Origin: Fibrobacterota bacterium
Lineage (GTDB): Bacteria; Fibrobacterota; Chitinivibrionia; Chitinivibrionales; Chitinispirillaceae
Assembly (NCBI GenBank): GCA_023459055.1
Contig: JAEWVR010000011.1
Span: 372,001 to 436,000 of the forward strand
DNA: 64,000 bases
Direction: 5' to 3'
The notes below the pieces were generated by a model. That model was not told where the DNA came from. It did no database searches and saw only the letters and a program-made list of their open reading frames with translations. Shown in pieces: positions 52,756 to 62,642 of this stretch (position 1 is its first letter; each line of letters opens with the position of its first letter). A program made the translations under genes and the position numbers.

Positions 52756-53252
52756 TGTTGGATGTGCGCGTGTATGGTGACCCGGTCCTGAGGAAAAAAG
52801 GTGCTGTAGTCACTGTATTTGATGATAAACTGCGATCGCTTGTAAAAGAGATGATCGAGACCATGATCGAAGAAGATGGGGTCGGACTGGCTGCACCGCA
52901 GGTTGGTGAGTCGCTGCAGCTTGCGGTCATTGACGCGACCGGGGGTGAAAAGCCTCCAATCGTGCTTATTAATCCTGAATTTACCTACCGTTCAGAAGAA
53001 ACCGCAACCAATGAAGAAGGCTGTCTGAGTCTTCCGGGTATCACACTGAAAGTGACTCGTCCTGTCTTTGTAAGTGTCAAGGCACAGGATGAATTTGGTA
53101 ATGAGTTTAACATTGAAAACGCCGATGGGCTTCTTGCCCGCGCATTGCAGCATGAAACAGATCATCTTAATGGTCTCATGATTATCGACCATGTGAGTTC
53201 TTTACAAAGGAAAATGCTGAGCGGTAAACTTAAAAAAATGGCTGAAGGGTGA
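52755..53252 (+). CDS. def: Peptide deformylase
   Basis: 165 residues, all three motifs: GVGLAAPQVG (motif 1, near 42-51), EEGCLSLPG (motif 2 with the metal-binding Cys, near 92) and QHETDHLNG (motif 3, H-E-x-x-H type, near 133). The enzyme removes the N-formyl group from nascent proteins in the cytoplasm. GTG start overlaps the yajC stop by one base, and the gene ends 4 nt inside the SpoIID-like gene, so translation is coupled. Normal length for type I/II deformylases. Confidence 0.96.
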   Translation: MLDVRVYGDPVLRKKGAVVTVFDDKLRSLVKEMIETMIEEDGVGLAAPQVGESLQLAVIDATGGEKPPIVLINPEFTYRSEETATNEEGCLSLPGITLKVTRPVFVSVKAQDEFGNEFNIENADGLLARALQHETDHLNGLMIIDHVSSLQRKMLSGKLKKMAEG

Positions 53253-54688
53253 TAAACACTACCTTTTTGAGGTTACTTGTTATTGTTTGTTTTTCTATTG
53301 TGTGCGGTTGTTTTTTCAACCGTACTACACTTCGTTCTCATTCTGACGCATCATCCGGCGTTACAGATTCACTTAATGTAAAAGATTCGTGTACTGATAC
53401 CATAAAAATAACAGATTCAGTGGATTTCTCGTCTGCACTGGATTCTATAGCAGTTCCCGTTGCGTTGTCAAATACCGCCTCAAAGGTTGATGTACCAGAT
53501 TCCGGTAATGTAAAACAATTTTCGCTACGTTATCCACCATTCAGGGTTTACCGCTCTGATGTCAGAGTGCTTTTGAAACAGAAGCTGACTCAGTATTCAT
53601 TTTACTCAATCGGAAATGTAGAAATTCATCAGTCAAAAGGCCAGACGATGGTATTCCGGGGACGATTGAATGTACTTATGCAGCAGAATGCGGCGGCTCT
53701 CATGGAAGCTGCATGGGGGAAAATTACCGTTCACCTGCCATGTACACTCGTTTCCCGTAATGAATATAACGTTATTGATTTAAATACCGATAGCTATCGG
53801 GGCAGGATGATGTTGTATAATGACAGTAAAACAACTTTTGCAGTTGTAAATGAACTTCCAGTCGAGGAATACCTCCGGGGGGTTGTGCCGCTTGAACTTG
53901 GTACGGTTGACAAAACGTGTATTGAAGCACTCAAGGCTCAGGCGATTGCAGCACGGACATATACATATCAGAAAATAAGTGACCGTATCACTGCACCTTT
54001 TGATCTATATGCAACTGTAGCTGATCAGGTCTATGGAGGTTTTAAACCGGAGTATCATGATGCAGACATTGCGATTCGTTTGACAAAAGGGCTGATTCTC
54101 GTTTATAACGACAGTATCGCCCGTGCTTACTACCATTCAACATGCGGTGGCTTTACAGCCAACATTGAAGATGTATGGAAAAATAAAGGGGCGCTTGAAT
54201 ACTTGCGGTCTGAAATTGACAAAGACAGTACCGGGCGTGCCTGGTGTACAGACTCAAAATCGTTTCGATGGGAGGAACGATGGTCTAAGGATGCTTTTAA
54301 CAAAATCGTCATAGCATCGTTGAATACTATCGATGGAAAAAAGCAATACAAGTTGCCGATTAGCAGATTTGATATAACCGGTAATTATTCATGCGGCCGT
54401 ATCCGTGAATTGGTTATCAGCGGATCAAACTGGAAATACGCGGCGATTGGTGATCAGGTTCGGTTTATTCTCAGACGTTCACAAAACGGTAATCCTATTT
54501 TGAAAAGTGCCAATTTTGTGATTACATCAAATACGGTAAAAGAGGTTAAGGTCAGCGGAGTCGGATATGGGCACGGTGTGGGTATGTGTCAGACCGGCGC
54601 GATCGCACGCGCAAAAGCCGGTCAGACATTTGAACAGATCCTGCGGGCATATTACAGGGGCATTGTCATCTGTACTGCGAGAGAATAA
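53249..54688 (+). CDS. SpoIID/LytB-domain lipoprotein
   Basis: 479 residues, GTG start at 53249 overlapping def. Lipoprotein signal with lipobox SIVCGC (Cys near residue 20), a Ser/Asp-rich linker to about 100, then a SpoIID core: FAVVNELPVEEYLRGVVPLELG near 205, EALKAQAIAARTYTYQKI near 230, VADQVYGG near 255, YYHSTCGGFTANIEDVWK near 290, and VSGVGYGHGVGMCQTGAIARAKAGQTFEQILRAYYRG near 430-465. SpoIID-type enzymes are lytic transglycosylases acting on denuded glycan; outside sporulation they are common in Gram-negatives and act in septal or envelope remodelling. Catalytic Glu is likely the one in PLELG. Confidence 0.9.
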   Translation: MINTTFLRLLVIVCFSIVCGCFFNRTTLRSHSDASSGVTDSLNVKDSCTDTIKITDSVDFSSALDSIAVPVALSNTASKVDVPDSGNVKQFSLRYPPFRVYRSDVRVLLKQKLTQYSFYSIGNVEIHQSKGQTMVFRGRLNVLMQQNAAALMEAAWGKITVHLPCTLVSRNEYNVIDLNTDSYRGRMMLYNDSKTTFAVVNELPVEEYLRGVVPLELGTVDKTCIEALKAQAIAARTYTYQKISDRITAPFDLYATVADQVYGGFKPEYHDADIAIRLTKGLILVYNDSIARAYYHSTCGGFTANIEDVWKNKGALEYLRSEIDKDSTGRAWCTDSKSFRWEERWSKDAFNKIVIASLNTIDGKKQYKLPISRFDITGNYSCGRIRELVISGSNWKYAAIGDQVRFILRRSQNGNPILKSANFVITSNTVKEVKVSGVGYGHGVGMCQTGAIARAKAGQTFEQILRAYYRGIVICTARE

Positions 54689-54699
54689 CTGGTGTAGTG

Positions 54700-56928
54700 A
54701 TGGACTTGTTTGAAGAACGAAAAAATCAGATGGTACAGCGGAATGCACCGCTTGCAGACCGGATGCGTCCGCGCACACTCGATGAATATATTGGACAGGA
54801 ACATATTATTGGTCAGGGCCGGTTGCTGCGCAGGGCGATTCAGATTGATCAATTGTCGAGCCTTATTTTTTATGGGCCACCGGGTACCGGCAAAACTACG
54901 CTTGCGAGAATTATTGCAAATACAACAAAAGCCCAGTTCATATCCATAAATGCAGTTCTTGCTGGTGTCAAGGATATCCGTGATGCCATCGATTCTGCCC
55001 AGAAGACACTGTCGCTTTACGGAAAGAGGACAATTCTGTTTGTCGATGAAGTACACCGGTTTAATAAAGCACAGCAGGATGCCCTGCTTCCACATGTTGA
55101 AAACGGCATTTTGATTCTTATTGGGGCTACTACCGAAAATCCATATTTTGAAGTCAATAAAGCACTGGTTTCACGATCACGTATCTTTCAGCTTCGTACG
55201 CTTGATGAAAATGATCTTAAAGCTGTCGCGTATCAGGCTATCAAAGATAAAGAACGCGGATACGGTAATCGCGACGTAACGATTGATGATGATGCGTTGG
55301 AGCATCTTGTCAAGGTTGCAAACGGTGATGCCCGCGGTGTGCTCAATGCGCTTGAACTTGCGGTTGAGACGACAACAATTTCGCAGGAATCAGAGATTCA
55401 TATCACCCGTGAGATTGCAGAGGAATCAATCCAGCAGCGGGCGGTACTTTATGACCGTGATGGTGATGTACATTATGACACCATTTCTGCATTTATAAAA
55501 TCGGTACGGGGCTCTGATCCTGATGCGGCGCTTTACTGGATGGGGAAAATGGTGTATGCCGGTGAAGACCCCCGCTTTATTTTCAGACGGATGATTATTC
55601 TTGCATGTGAAGATGTCGGGATGGCAGATCCACATGCGCTTGGTGTTGTGATGGATGCCGCACAAGCATTTGACTATGTGGGAATGCCTGAAGGCAGATA
55701 TCATCTTGCTCATGCCTGTCTGTATCTTGCGACTGCTCCTAAAAGCAATTCCAGTATGGCTTTTTTTGATGCACTCAATGTGGTGCAGCAGGAAGCGAAG
55801 GATGATGTTCCTAATCATTTACGTGATGCAAACAGGGACAAGGACGGGTTTGGTCATGGTGATGGTTATATGTATCCTCATGCATATCGTGATCACTGGG
55901 TTGCGCAGCAGTATCTTCCTTTGTCCATGCAGGGAAAGGTGTTTTATCAGCCATCCGGACAGGGGTATGAGAAAAGTATCAGGGAAAAGGTTACCCTTAA
56001 CCGTGAGGCCCAGATAGAAGCGATGGTTGAGCAGGAACAGACGGATGTTTTTTCTTTGGCAGGAAATGGAAATAATCCGGACCGTGACAAATGGCTCGAA
56101 CGGACACTGGGAAACCGTGGTGTGCATCTTGGTGTCATCCGTGAAAAAATCCTTGCTGCCGCAGATTTACAAAGAGAAGATCTTGTTCTTGATTGTAACG
56201 CCCGTACCGGTTTACTGACATTTGCAGCGTCCCGACAGACTCCAGAAGGAAGTGTGTGGGCAGTTGCGCATGATGATAAATCACATAGCACGCTTATGTC
56301 TGTTGTTTCACGGATGGATATGTTAACGCGTCCGCAAATAATCAGAAAAAAGTCTGATTCCATTATTGAAGATATTTACAGCGTCGCAGGGGATTCTGTC
56401 CGTTTTGATAAAATACTTGGACGTAATATTCTTTTAAATATCGTTCAAAAAGTATCGTTTTTAAGTGACTGTCTGTGTGTCTTGAATGCGCCTGGAAAAA
56501 TGGTGCTTGCTGAAACAGTACCATCAGAAGGACAGCGGATCTCAGATCTGATTGATCAGACAAGAACGGAAACCGGACTATTCGAAGTGCTACGTGATGC
56601 AGAACTGGAACTTTTTAATGATGGTTCAGATCCGCTCGTCAATTGGACATCTGCATCATTTATTGAAACAATCCAGAAAACAATACCGCTTAAGATTCAT
56701 AGTAGTTTACATATTGATACAAGCCACAGAAGAATTGCTCCGAAGGAGATCGATTACTGGTTCAGGACTGAGGCTGTTACCGGACGTAAATCGTTAGGCA
56801 GCCGGATTGCAGAGCGTGGTACATCAGAGCAGGCTGAGAAAATCAAACGTATGCTTCATGCGCAGCTTGACAATAAGGATATCGAATGGAAGACGGTGAC
56901 ACTGTTTATGGTGATACAAAATCAATGA
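54700..56928 (+). CDS. rarA: RarA/MgsA AAA+ ATPase fused to a methyltransferase-like domain
   Basis: About 742 residues. Residues 1-430 are a full RarA: APLADRMRPRTLDEYIGQEHIIG, Walker A GPPGTGKTT near 53, Walker B ILFVDEVHRFNK, TTENPYF sensor 1 and a C-terminal cap with EDVGMADPHAL. RarA acts at stalled replication forks. Residues from about 450 form a second domain: VIREKILAAADLQREDLVLDCNARTGLLTFAASRQTPEGSVWAVAHDD looks like the SAM-binding motif of class I methyltransferases (D-x-x-x-x-T-G), though with a degraded glycine loop. RarA with such an added domain is known in some bacteria as a 'RarA/unknown domain' fusion. Start GTG 54697 or ATG 54700. Confidence 0.88.
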   Translation: MDLFEERKNQMVQRNAPLADRMRPRTLDEYIGQEHIIGQGRLLRRAIQIDQLSSLIFYGPPGTGKTTLARIIANTTKAQFISINAVLAGVKDIRDAIDSAQKTLSLYGKRTILFVDEVHRFNKAQQDALLPHVENGILILIGATTENPYFEVNKALVSRSRIFQLRTLDENDLKAVAYQAIKDKERGYGNRDVTIDDDALEHLVKVANGDARGVLNALELAVETTTISQESEIHITREIAEESIQQRAVLYDRDGDVHYDTISAFIKSVRGSDPDAALYWMGKMVYAGEDPRFIFRRMIILACEDVGMADPHALGVVMDAAQAFDYVGMPEGRYHLAHACLYLATAPKSNSSMAFFDALNVVQQEAKDDVPNHLRDANRDKDGFGHGDGYMYPHAYRDHWVAQQYLPLSMQGKVFYQPSGQGYEKSIREKVTLNREAQIEAMVEQEQTDVFSLAGNGNNPDRDKWLERTLGNRGVHLGVIREKILAAADLQREDLVLDCNARTGLLTFAASRQTPEGSVWAVAHDDKSHSTLMSVVSRMDMLTRPQIIRKKSDSIIEDIYSVAGDSVRFDKILGRNILLNIVQKVSFLSDCLCVLNAPGKMVLAETVPSEGQRISDLIDQTRTETGLFEVLRDAELELFNDGSDPLVNWTSASFIETIQKTIPLKIHSSLHIDTSHRRIAPKEIDYWFRTEAVTGRKSLGSRIAERGTSEQAEKIKRMLHAQLDNKDIEWKTVTLFMVIQNQ

Positions 56929-57014
56929 TCGAAAAATCATTGATAGGTGCCTGATGGGCATTCTTGAAAAATTGTATTTTACACGTTGGGTTAATAAATT
57001 CTGGTGAATAATGT

Positions 57015-57050
57015 GGGTGAATAATGATTCGCCCGTACAATTATATTATT
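57015..57050 (+). terminator. Candidate terminator between rarA and dtd
   Basis: GGGTGAAT (57015-57022) pairs with ATTCGCCC (57027-57034) with one G-U pair and a 4-nt loop, followed by an A/T-rich tail. Could serve both convergent genes. Confidence 0.45.
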
Positions 57051-57483
57051 TTTCTAAAATCATTGTCACAGGTCCATCATTGACAAGTTCGACATCCATC
57101 ATGGCGCCGAAAATTCCTGTTTGCACATTGTCAATCTGTTTTCTCATTTGAGCAACAAAATATTCATACAGTTCGTTACCCAGTTGGGGTGGGGCTGCGT
57201 TAATGAAACTTGGCCTGCGGCCTTTACTGCAATCGCCATACAGCGTGAACTGCGATACAATAAGGGCCGATCCGTTTACATCTTTGAGTGATAAATTCAT
57301 TTTGTCATCGCTGTCAGAAAAAATACGCAGATCGACGCACTTCTGCACAAGGAAATCTGCTGCTTCCCTGGTATCATCGTGATGTACACCAAGCAGAAGC
57401 ATAATGCCTTTGTCAATTTTACCAACGGTTTTATTATCAACAGAGACCTGTGCCCGTTTTACACGCTGCAGTACTATCCGCAT
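57046..57483 (-). CDS. dtd: D-aminoacyl-tRNA deacylase
   Basis: 145 residues, whole DTD fold: RIVLQRVKRAQVSVDN at the start, catalytic region ALIVSQFTLYGDCSKGRRPSF near 77-97 (SQxxL motif) and ELVNDGPVTMIL at the C-terminus (the Gly-Pro that screens chirality, here with N-x-GPVT). It frees tRNA from D-amino acids, and from glycine misattached to tRNA-Ala. Starts 1 nt after the stop of the outer-membrane protein gene, so both share a transcript. Normal length. Confidence 0.95.
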   Translation of the reverse strand: MRIVLQRVKRAQVSVDNKTVGKIDKGIMLLLGVHHDDTREAADFLVQKCVDLRIFSDSDDKMNLSLKDVNGSALIVSQFTLYGDCSKGRRPSFINAAPPQLGNELYEYFVAQMRKQIDNVQTGIFGAMMDVELVNDGPVTMILEK

Positions 57484-57484
57484 G

Positions 57485-58114
57485 TCAGTAATCCACCTTT
57501 ACACCCAAACGGACACCAAGGCCGCTCATATTACGGCGTAAATACAAATTGCCCTCATTATCACCGAGTTTACGTGGTTTTGACCATTGATATTCAAGGC
57601 CTGCAAAAAGAGAACTGTTATCTCCGATGCGAAAAACAGCGTCCGCTGCAATTTTCCAGATAAGCCCCATATACCATCCATCACCATCAACACGGATTGA
57701 AGGATCGTCTACAGTTATTTTTTTATTACCTTCATAGTCAAAATACATTGTATTAAGTCCAACATAACCGCCGATACAGGGTGAAAGCACAAGGTCCGGA
57801 AGTGGCGAAATTGATAAATAGCCACAAACTGGAAACATGAATGTGCGTTGTGTTACAGAAACCTGATAAATCCCATTTCCCTGTGCAGTTTCCTTAGCAT
57901 CATTATTCCACAAAAAATCAATTGATCCGCCAATGCTTACCCTTTTGTCAAACACTACTCCGCTTTGAAGAGCTGCGTCCCATGCTGTCGGTTTTTCGGT
58001 TTCCCAGAGTGATGACGGCCAGGCGGGGCCGATCTTTGCAGAAAATTGGTTTTCCGCGAAGGTAAAAGATTGACATAAAATAATGGCTGCAAAACAGTAC
58101 ATAATTCTTTTCAT
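57485..58114 (-). CDS. Small outer-membrane beta-barrel protein
   Basis: 209 residues with a signal peptide (residues 3-20, ending AENQF). The mature part is built of alternating strands with aromatic residues at their ends (FSAKIGPAWPSSLW; VSIGGSIDFLW; SSLFAGLEYQWS), closing with LGVRLGVKVDY, a C-terminal strand with terminal aromatic as recognised by BamA. This fits an eight-stranded barrel. No known family. dtd follows after 1 nt, a chance pairing as far as can be seen. Confidence 0.75.
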   Translation of the reverse strand: MKRIMYCFAAIILCQSFTFAENQFSAKIGPAWPSSLWETEKPTAWDAALQSGVVFDKRVSIGGSIDFLWNNDAKETAQGNGIYQVSVTQRTFMFPVCGYLSISPLPDLVLSPCIGGYVGLNTMYFDYEGNKKITVDDPSIRVDGDGWYMGLIWKIAADAVFRIGDNSSLFAGLEYQWSKPRKLGDNEGNLYLRRNMSGLGVRLGVKVDY

Positions 58115-58200
58115 ACACAGTCTCCCCTTAAGGTATTATTACGATATATTTGCTACTTGCTTCTGGCTTCTGGAATCTCCCCCCACTCCCCCAATTCCCC

Positions 58201-58896
58201 TCACTCCAGCACAACCATCCTGTACCCAACACCGGGTTCTGTTATAAACAGTGTCGGTTGTGATGGATCCGATTCAAGTTTACGTCTGATCTGGCGCATG
58301 TAAACACGAAGATAATGACTTTCTTCTGTACGGTGCGGTCCCCAGATCTCTTTCATGATCATCCGGTGGGTTAGTACTTTCCCCACGTTTTTAATAAAAT
58401 AGATCAATAGGTCATATTCCGTTGGGCTGAGCTGTATTGCCTGTGAATTGACCTTTACCACTCTGTTAACAAGATCCACTGCAAGAGGACCGTTTACAAA
58501 TACCGGGTCCTCAATATCCTTATTGGCGTGACGTAATGCGACACGCAGACGGGCGCAAAGTTCCATTGTTGAAAATGGTTTTGTCACGTAGTCATCAGCA
58601 CCAAAATTAAAACAGGTGACTTTCTCGTTTTCATCACTGCGGACAGAGAGCACAATAACGGGAATTTTACTCCACTGACGAATCTGTTGCAGTACTTCCT
58701 TTCCGTCAATGTCCGGAAGCCCCAGGTCAAGTATGATAAGGTCCGGCCGCTGCATTGCTGCCAGGTAAAGCCCATCCTTGCCATTACATGCTTCAAGCAC
58801 CTGATAATCATTTGCTTCAAGGCTGAAACGAAGAAACCTTCGAATCTGCAGTTCATCATCAATAATCAAGATTGTCTGTTGGTCACCCATTTTCAT
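58201..58896 (-). CDS. kdpE: Response regulator KdpE
   Basis: 231 residues. Receiver with ILIIDDELQIRRFLRFSLEAN at the N-terminus, phospho-Asp in LIILDLGLPDIDG, VLSVRSDE and Lys in YVTKPFS; then an OmpR-type winged helix with LSPTEYDLLIYFIKNVGKVLTH and LRVYMRQIRRKLE. The sequence details (RFLRFSLEAN, PSQPTLFITEPGVGYRMV) match KdpE, which activates the potassium-pump operon under K+ limitation. It overlaps kdpD by 14 nt. Confidence 0.92.
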   Translation of the reverse strand: MKMGDQQTILIIDDELQIRRFLRFSLEANDYQVLEACNGKDGLYLAAMQRPDLIILDLGLPDIDGKEVLQQIRQWSKIPVIVLSVRSDENEKVTCFNFGADDYVTKPFSTMELCARLRVALRHANKDIEDPVFVNGPLAVDLVNRVVKVNSQAIQLSPTEYDLLIYFIKNVGKVLTHRMIMKEIWGPHRTEESHYLRVYMRQIRRKLESDPSQPTLFITEPGVGYRMVVLE

Positions 58897-61522
58897 TATC
58901 CTGCATAGAGACTGGTTGTGCCATTGATGGCAGTGTGATTGTTATTTGTGCGCCGCCATGTTCGTTGTTTGCCGCAGTAATTGTTGCCCCGTGTGCATCA
59001 ACAAAACCCTTTGCAATCGATAACCCAAGACCCGTGCCACCCGATGTTGTACCGGGAACTCTGTAGAATTTATCAAACAGACGGGGTATTGAATCTTCCG
59101 GAAAACCTTTTCCCGTATCGTCAAAACGCAGCGTGGGAATGGAATTGTCCATAAACGCTTTCATAGATATCTTTGTCCCCGGGGGACAATATTGTGCCGA
59201 ATTGAGCACTATGTTTGAAACGATCTGATAAAAAAGTCCATCGTCAATCTTAATAAATGGAAAGTCCGGTTCAACATCAATGGTGACTTCATGCTTTGAT
59301 AATACCGCTGCGAACTGCGATTTGACTGTTGCATAAAGATCCTGAATGTCGCACCACTGCCTGCTGAGCCGGATGCGGCCTGATTCGAGTCTGCTCATGT
59401 TCAGCAGGTTTTCAACAAGACGATTGAGTCTCCCGGTTGCATCATAAATATCACGTGCGAGTGTTTTTCTGATCAGGGGATCATCAGATGTTTTTTCGTC
59501 AAGAAGACCTGCTGATGCTCCATGGATTGTTGATAGCGGTGTACGAAGTTCATGTGAGATTGAATTAAACAATGTTTTGTAAAGACGTTCGGACTCGGCA
59601 TAAATTCTGGATTCACCAACATGACGATTGAGTCGTTCTTTGTCAAGAGCCAGTGATATGTGATAGAAAAAGGTCAGAAGAAGTGCTTCATTATTTAATG
59701 ACAGGCTGTTTTGCGATTCAAAATGAATTCCGATAACTCCTTCAACTTTACCTGAATTGATAAGAGGGTAATACGTACCCTTGACACGCTGAAATGTGTC
59801 CGTACCTTTACCGGCCGGCTTTTTATTCGTAAATACCCAGAGCGCAGTATCGTAAACAGGATCGGTAAATGTACTGGCACTGTGAATCTGTCTATCCAGA
59901 TTATCCGATTGGTCAGGATAGTAAAAGCAGCTTTGCGCTCCAAAGGTACGTGCTATATGATCCGCCGAAATCTGGAAAATGTCATCAATTGATTGGACGG
60001 TAGAGAGCGATTCTACAAATGAGAGCAGCGTTGATGTCTGGTGTTCCCTGAAATGAACAAGTTCATCTTTGTTACGCACACGAATCGCCAGTGATGATGT
60101 AATGGTTGACAATAAAACATACATGCCTATAAGGATAATATCATTAATGTTTTTGGGCGCCAGCTGCATCGCCGGAGGAACAAATATATATCCCCACACT
60201 ATCGCGCTCACCACTGATGAAACAATTACCGGTCCCCGCTTAAAGAACAATCCCATAAATGTATTGGTAAAAAGAAATGCAATTGCAATCAGATGATAGT
60301 TGACAAATTGCTGAGAAATAATGCCAAGTATTGAAACAATGGCGGTTATTCCAAGTGTGAACAGGTACTGTTTTGATATTTTTACTGATGATTCAGTGGC
60401 TGTTTTAGGTTTGTCAGCTTTTGCATCGTTTCTGCAACACTCAATGACATGAATATCAATACCACCGGAATTTTTTATCAGATTATCAACGATTGATTGT
60501 TGTCCGATTAATCGAAGCAATGGGTGACGATACGATTTACCGACAATAATCTGACTGACATTTTTCTGTTTTGCAGTCCGTAATATTCCGGAAGCGATAT
60601 CGGTATCAGCAGTTGCAATCAGTTCTCCGCCGAGTTCCCGAACCAGCATGAAATTACGTTTGAGCTGGGGCTCATCAACAGCATTAATCGTATCATTTGT
60701 CTGTACATGCACTGCATACCACATTCCCTCAACCGAGAGTGACATGCGGGTAGTCATGCGTATCAGTTCCTCACTGCGTACACTTGCGTCAATAGCGACC
60801 ATGAACCGTTCATTTGTTTTCCATGGCCCGTGAATATTACGCTGGTGCATGTATTCTGTCAATTGAAGATTGACTCGTTTGGCAAGTGTCCGCAGTGCGA
60901 TTTCGCGCAGGGCGGTAAGATTACCTTTACGATAAAAATCGTGAGCGATTGTTTTCATGTAATCGGGAACATTGATTTTATTGTCGGTAAATTTAACAAG
61001 AAGCTCATCCTGCGGCATATCGACAAGTTCAATTTCATCAGCACTGTCAAGCATCCGGTCAGGGACAATTTCGGTACACCGTATACCAGTGATCTGAAAA
61101 ACAATATCAATAAGGCTTTCGACATGATGCACATTGAGGGTTGTATAGACACTGATTCCGTGATCAAGCAGTTCCTGAATATCCTGCCAGCGGAACCGGT
61201 GGCGTGCCTTCGGGTGGTTAATGTGTTCCATCCGGTCGATCAGGACAATTTGCGGCCGCCTGGCAAGTACGGCATCCAGATCCATTTCCCCATAAGGAAA
61301 ATCATCATCCTTGAGTACCAGCGCTATCATCTCGATTTTTGAGATAATTTCCGATTCTTCCGGGTCACCATGTGTCTCTACGTATCCGACAACAACATTT
61401 GCTCCGCGGGCCTGTATATCAAGCCCGGCTTTGAGCATCGTAAGTGTCTTGCCAACTCCAGGTGCCATTCCGAAGAAAATTTTAAGTTTCCCGGCATTTC
61501 TAAGGTGAGTATCCATATGCAT
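58883..61522 (-). CDS. kdpD: Sensor kinase KdpD
   Basis: 879 residues, complete KdpD: N-terminal KdpD domain with Walker A GMAPGVGKT (18-26) and Walker-B-like IVLIDRMEHINHP; a USP-like domain (about 240-365) with IIVGKSYRHPLLRLIGQ; four membrane helices of the DUF4118 type (about 385-480); GAF-like region; HisKA with HELRTPLSTIHGASAG; and HATPase_c with NIVLNSAQY, DTGKGFPED and GTGLGLSIAKGF. It senses K+ and turgor in the cell membrane. kdpFABC is not in the window on either side; upstream there is no gene for 590 nt. kdpE is downstream, 14 nt overlap. Confidence 0.93.
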   Translation of the reverse strand: MHMDTHLRNAGKLKIFFGMAPGVGKTLTMLKAGLDIQARGANVVVGYVETHGDPEESEIISKIEMIALVLKDDDFPYGEMDLDAVLARRPQIVLIDRMEHINHPKARHRFRWQDIQELLDHGISVYTTLNVHHVESLIDIVFQITGIRCTEIVPDRMLDSADEIELVDMPQDELLVKFTDNKINVPDYMKTIAHDFYRKGNLTALREIALRTLAKRVNLQLTEYMHQRNIHGPWKTNERFMVAIDASVRSEELIRMTTRMSLSVEGMWYAVHVQTNDTINAVDEPQLKRNFMLVRELGGELIATADTDIASGILRTAKQKNVSQIIVGKSYRHPLLRLIGQQSIVDNLIKNSGGIDIHVIECCRNDAKADKPKTATESSVKISKQYLFTLGITAIVSILGIISQQFVNYHLIAIAFLFTNTFMGLFFKRGPVIVSSVVSAIVWGYIFVPPAMQLAPKNINDIILIGMYVLLSTITSSLAIRVRNKDELVHFREHQTSTLLSFVESLSTVQSIDDIFQISADHIARTFGAQSCFYYPDQSDNLDRQIHSASTFTDPVYDTALWVFTNKKPAGKGTDTFQRVKGTYYPLINSGKVEGVIGIHFESQNSLSLNNEALLLTFFYHISLALDKERLNRHVGESRIYAESERLYKTLFNSISHELRTPLSTIHGASAGLLDEKTSDDPLIRKTLARDIYDATGRLNRLVENLLNMSRLESGRIRLSRQWCDIQDLYATVKSQFAAVLSKHEVTIDVEPDFPFIKIDDGLFYQIVSNIVLNSAQYCPPGTKISMKAFMDNSIPTLRFDDTGKGFPEDSIPRLFDKFYRVPGTTSGGTGLGLSIAKGFVDAHGATITAANNEHGGAQITITLPSMAQPVSMQDNENG

Positions 61523-62111
61523 GAAAATAAACGATTACAGACTTGGGGCGTATATTTAAATTGTTGAATTTTGGATTGGATCGGATGCTTTATCCGGAGA
61601 GGACTCATCCTCCGGCCCCTTCTCCGCGCGTGGAAGAAGGTGAGGAACAGCGAAGGCCAATTCTGTAACGAGCCGCGGCCGTTAGATCGCGCTGAAACTC
61701 TTTTGGTGCTGAATCCGACAGGTATGAGCAGTTCCGAATGTCCTGCGGAGTGAAAATTGGTGAAACGGGTGCCTTGGGGCAAAAGACATTAAGGGAGTGG
61801 AGGGAATATCTGTGTGTGGACAAAAAAGGAAGTCCTGGTCCTGGGGCGGATCGCCCATTGCCGTCAGGCTAAGTGTTCTGGTTTAACTTAAATTAACAAA
61901 GGATTTCATTAAGGTTATTTTGGCACTATGTTTCTCAATGATTATGATATCTACCTTCTGGCAAATTGATTGAATAAACCTCAACCTATTTCCATATTCC
62001 TAAAAAACAAGGGAAAAACATATTGTTTGTTTACAGAAATCTATTCCTGTACTGTTGATCAAAAGAAATGTTGCACGGGTGCAATAACACCCATACAAAT
62101 AACAGAACTGA
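61523..62111. other. Gene-poor stretch with hairpin repeat
   Basis: 589 nt without a convincing gene. At about 61603-61642 there is CCTCCGGCCCC followed by CCTTCTCC and GGAAGAAGG, a bulged hairpin resembling the repeat at 27180-27240. The text between 61820 and 61890 (with GGGCGGATCGCCC at 61836-61848, a GGGCG/CGCCC dyad) may be a leftover of a mobile element, but I cannot name it. The kdpD promoter should lie near the left end. Confidence 0.4.
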
Positions 62112-62642
62112 TCAAGGAATTACTATTCCAGTAGTAGAAAGATTTGTAGTATCGACAATTATAGTGCCGGTATCATTGTTTAAATTGATAGTCCATTTGT
62201 TATCAGCAAACATGAGTACATTAACAACCGCTGATATTTTGATACTACAGAACTGATCAAAGACACAATTGCAACGATCCAATTCATTACCATTATTTGA
62301 TTCTTCTAAATAAAGCGTCGTACCGGATACATGACACTTCGGCATCAATTGAGCACCGCAGTTGGCGACTTTTCTAAAGTGAATAATATCTAAAATAGAA
62401 TCAGATTTATTATAATACCACTTAATCTGTTCTACTTGTATGTATTCACCTGTGGTGATTCGATATTCGGGTGCAATTGAATCACTGCCAAGTGCTGATT
62501 TTTGTAAAACAACAGCATCAGTTCTTAAAAAACCACCACAACTACTGGTAAATGCAACAATTGATTGATCTGACTCATTAATACTGGTTTTGTTACAGCC
62601 AACGAAAAACAATAAAAATATGAATAAAATTTTTTTCAGCAT
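62112..62642 (-). CDS. Small hypothetical lipoprotein
   Basis: About 176 residues from ATG 62642, which begins MLKKILFIFLLFFVGC: a short signal peptide with lipobox FFVGC and Cys16. A longer frame to 62696 would bury the signal. The mature protein is beta-rich with several Cys (SSCGGFL; VANCGAQLMPKC; DRCNCVFDQFC), which may form disulfides or bind metal. No family recognised. Isolated: repeats or gene-poor DNA on both sides. Slightly lower G+C than the neighbouring kdp genes, which could mean a later arrival. Confidence 0.55.
   Translation of the reverse strand: MLKKILFIFLLFFVGCNKTSINESDQSIVAFTSSCGGFLRTDAVVLQKSALGSDSIAPEYRITTGEYIQVEQIKWYYNKSDSILDIIHFRKVANCGAQLMPKCHVSGTTLYLEESNNGNELDRCNCVFDQFCSIKISAVVNVLMFADNKWTINLNNDTGTIIVDTTNLSTTGIVIP

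Noticed and set aside
58883..62111. kdpFABC beside kdpD
   Set aside because: No frame with KdpA, KdpB or KdpC motifs occurs on either strand here.
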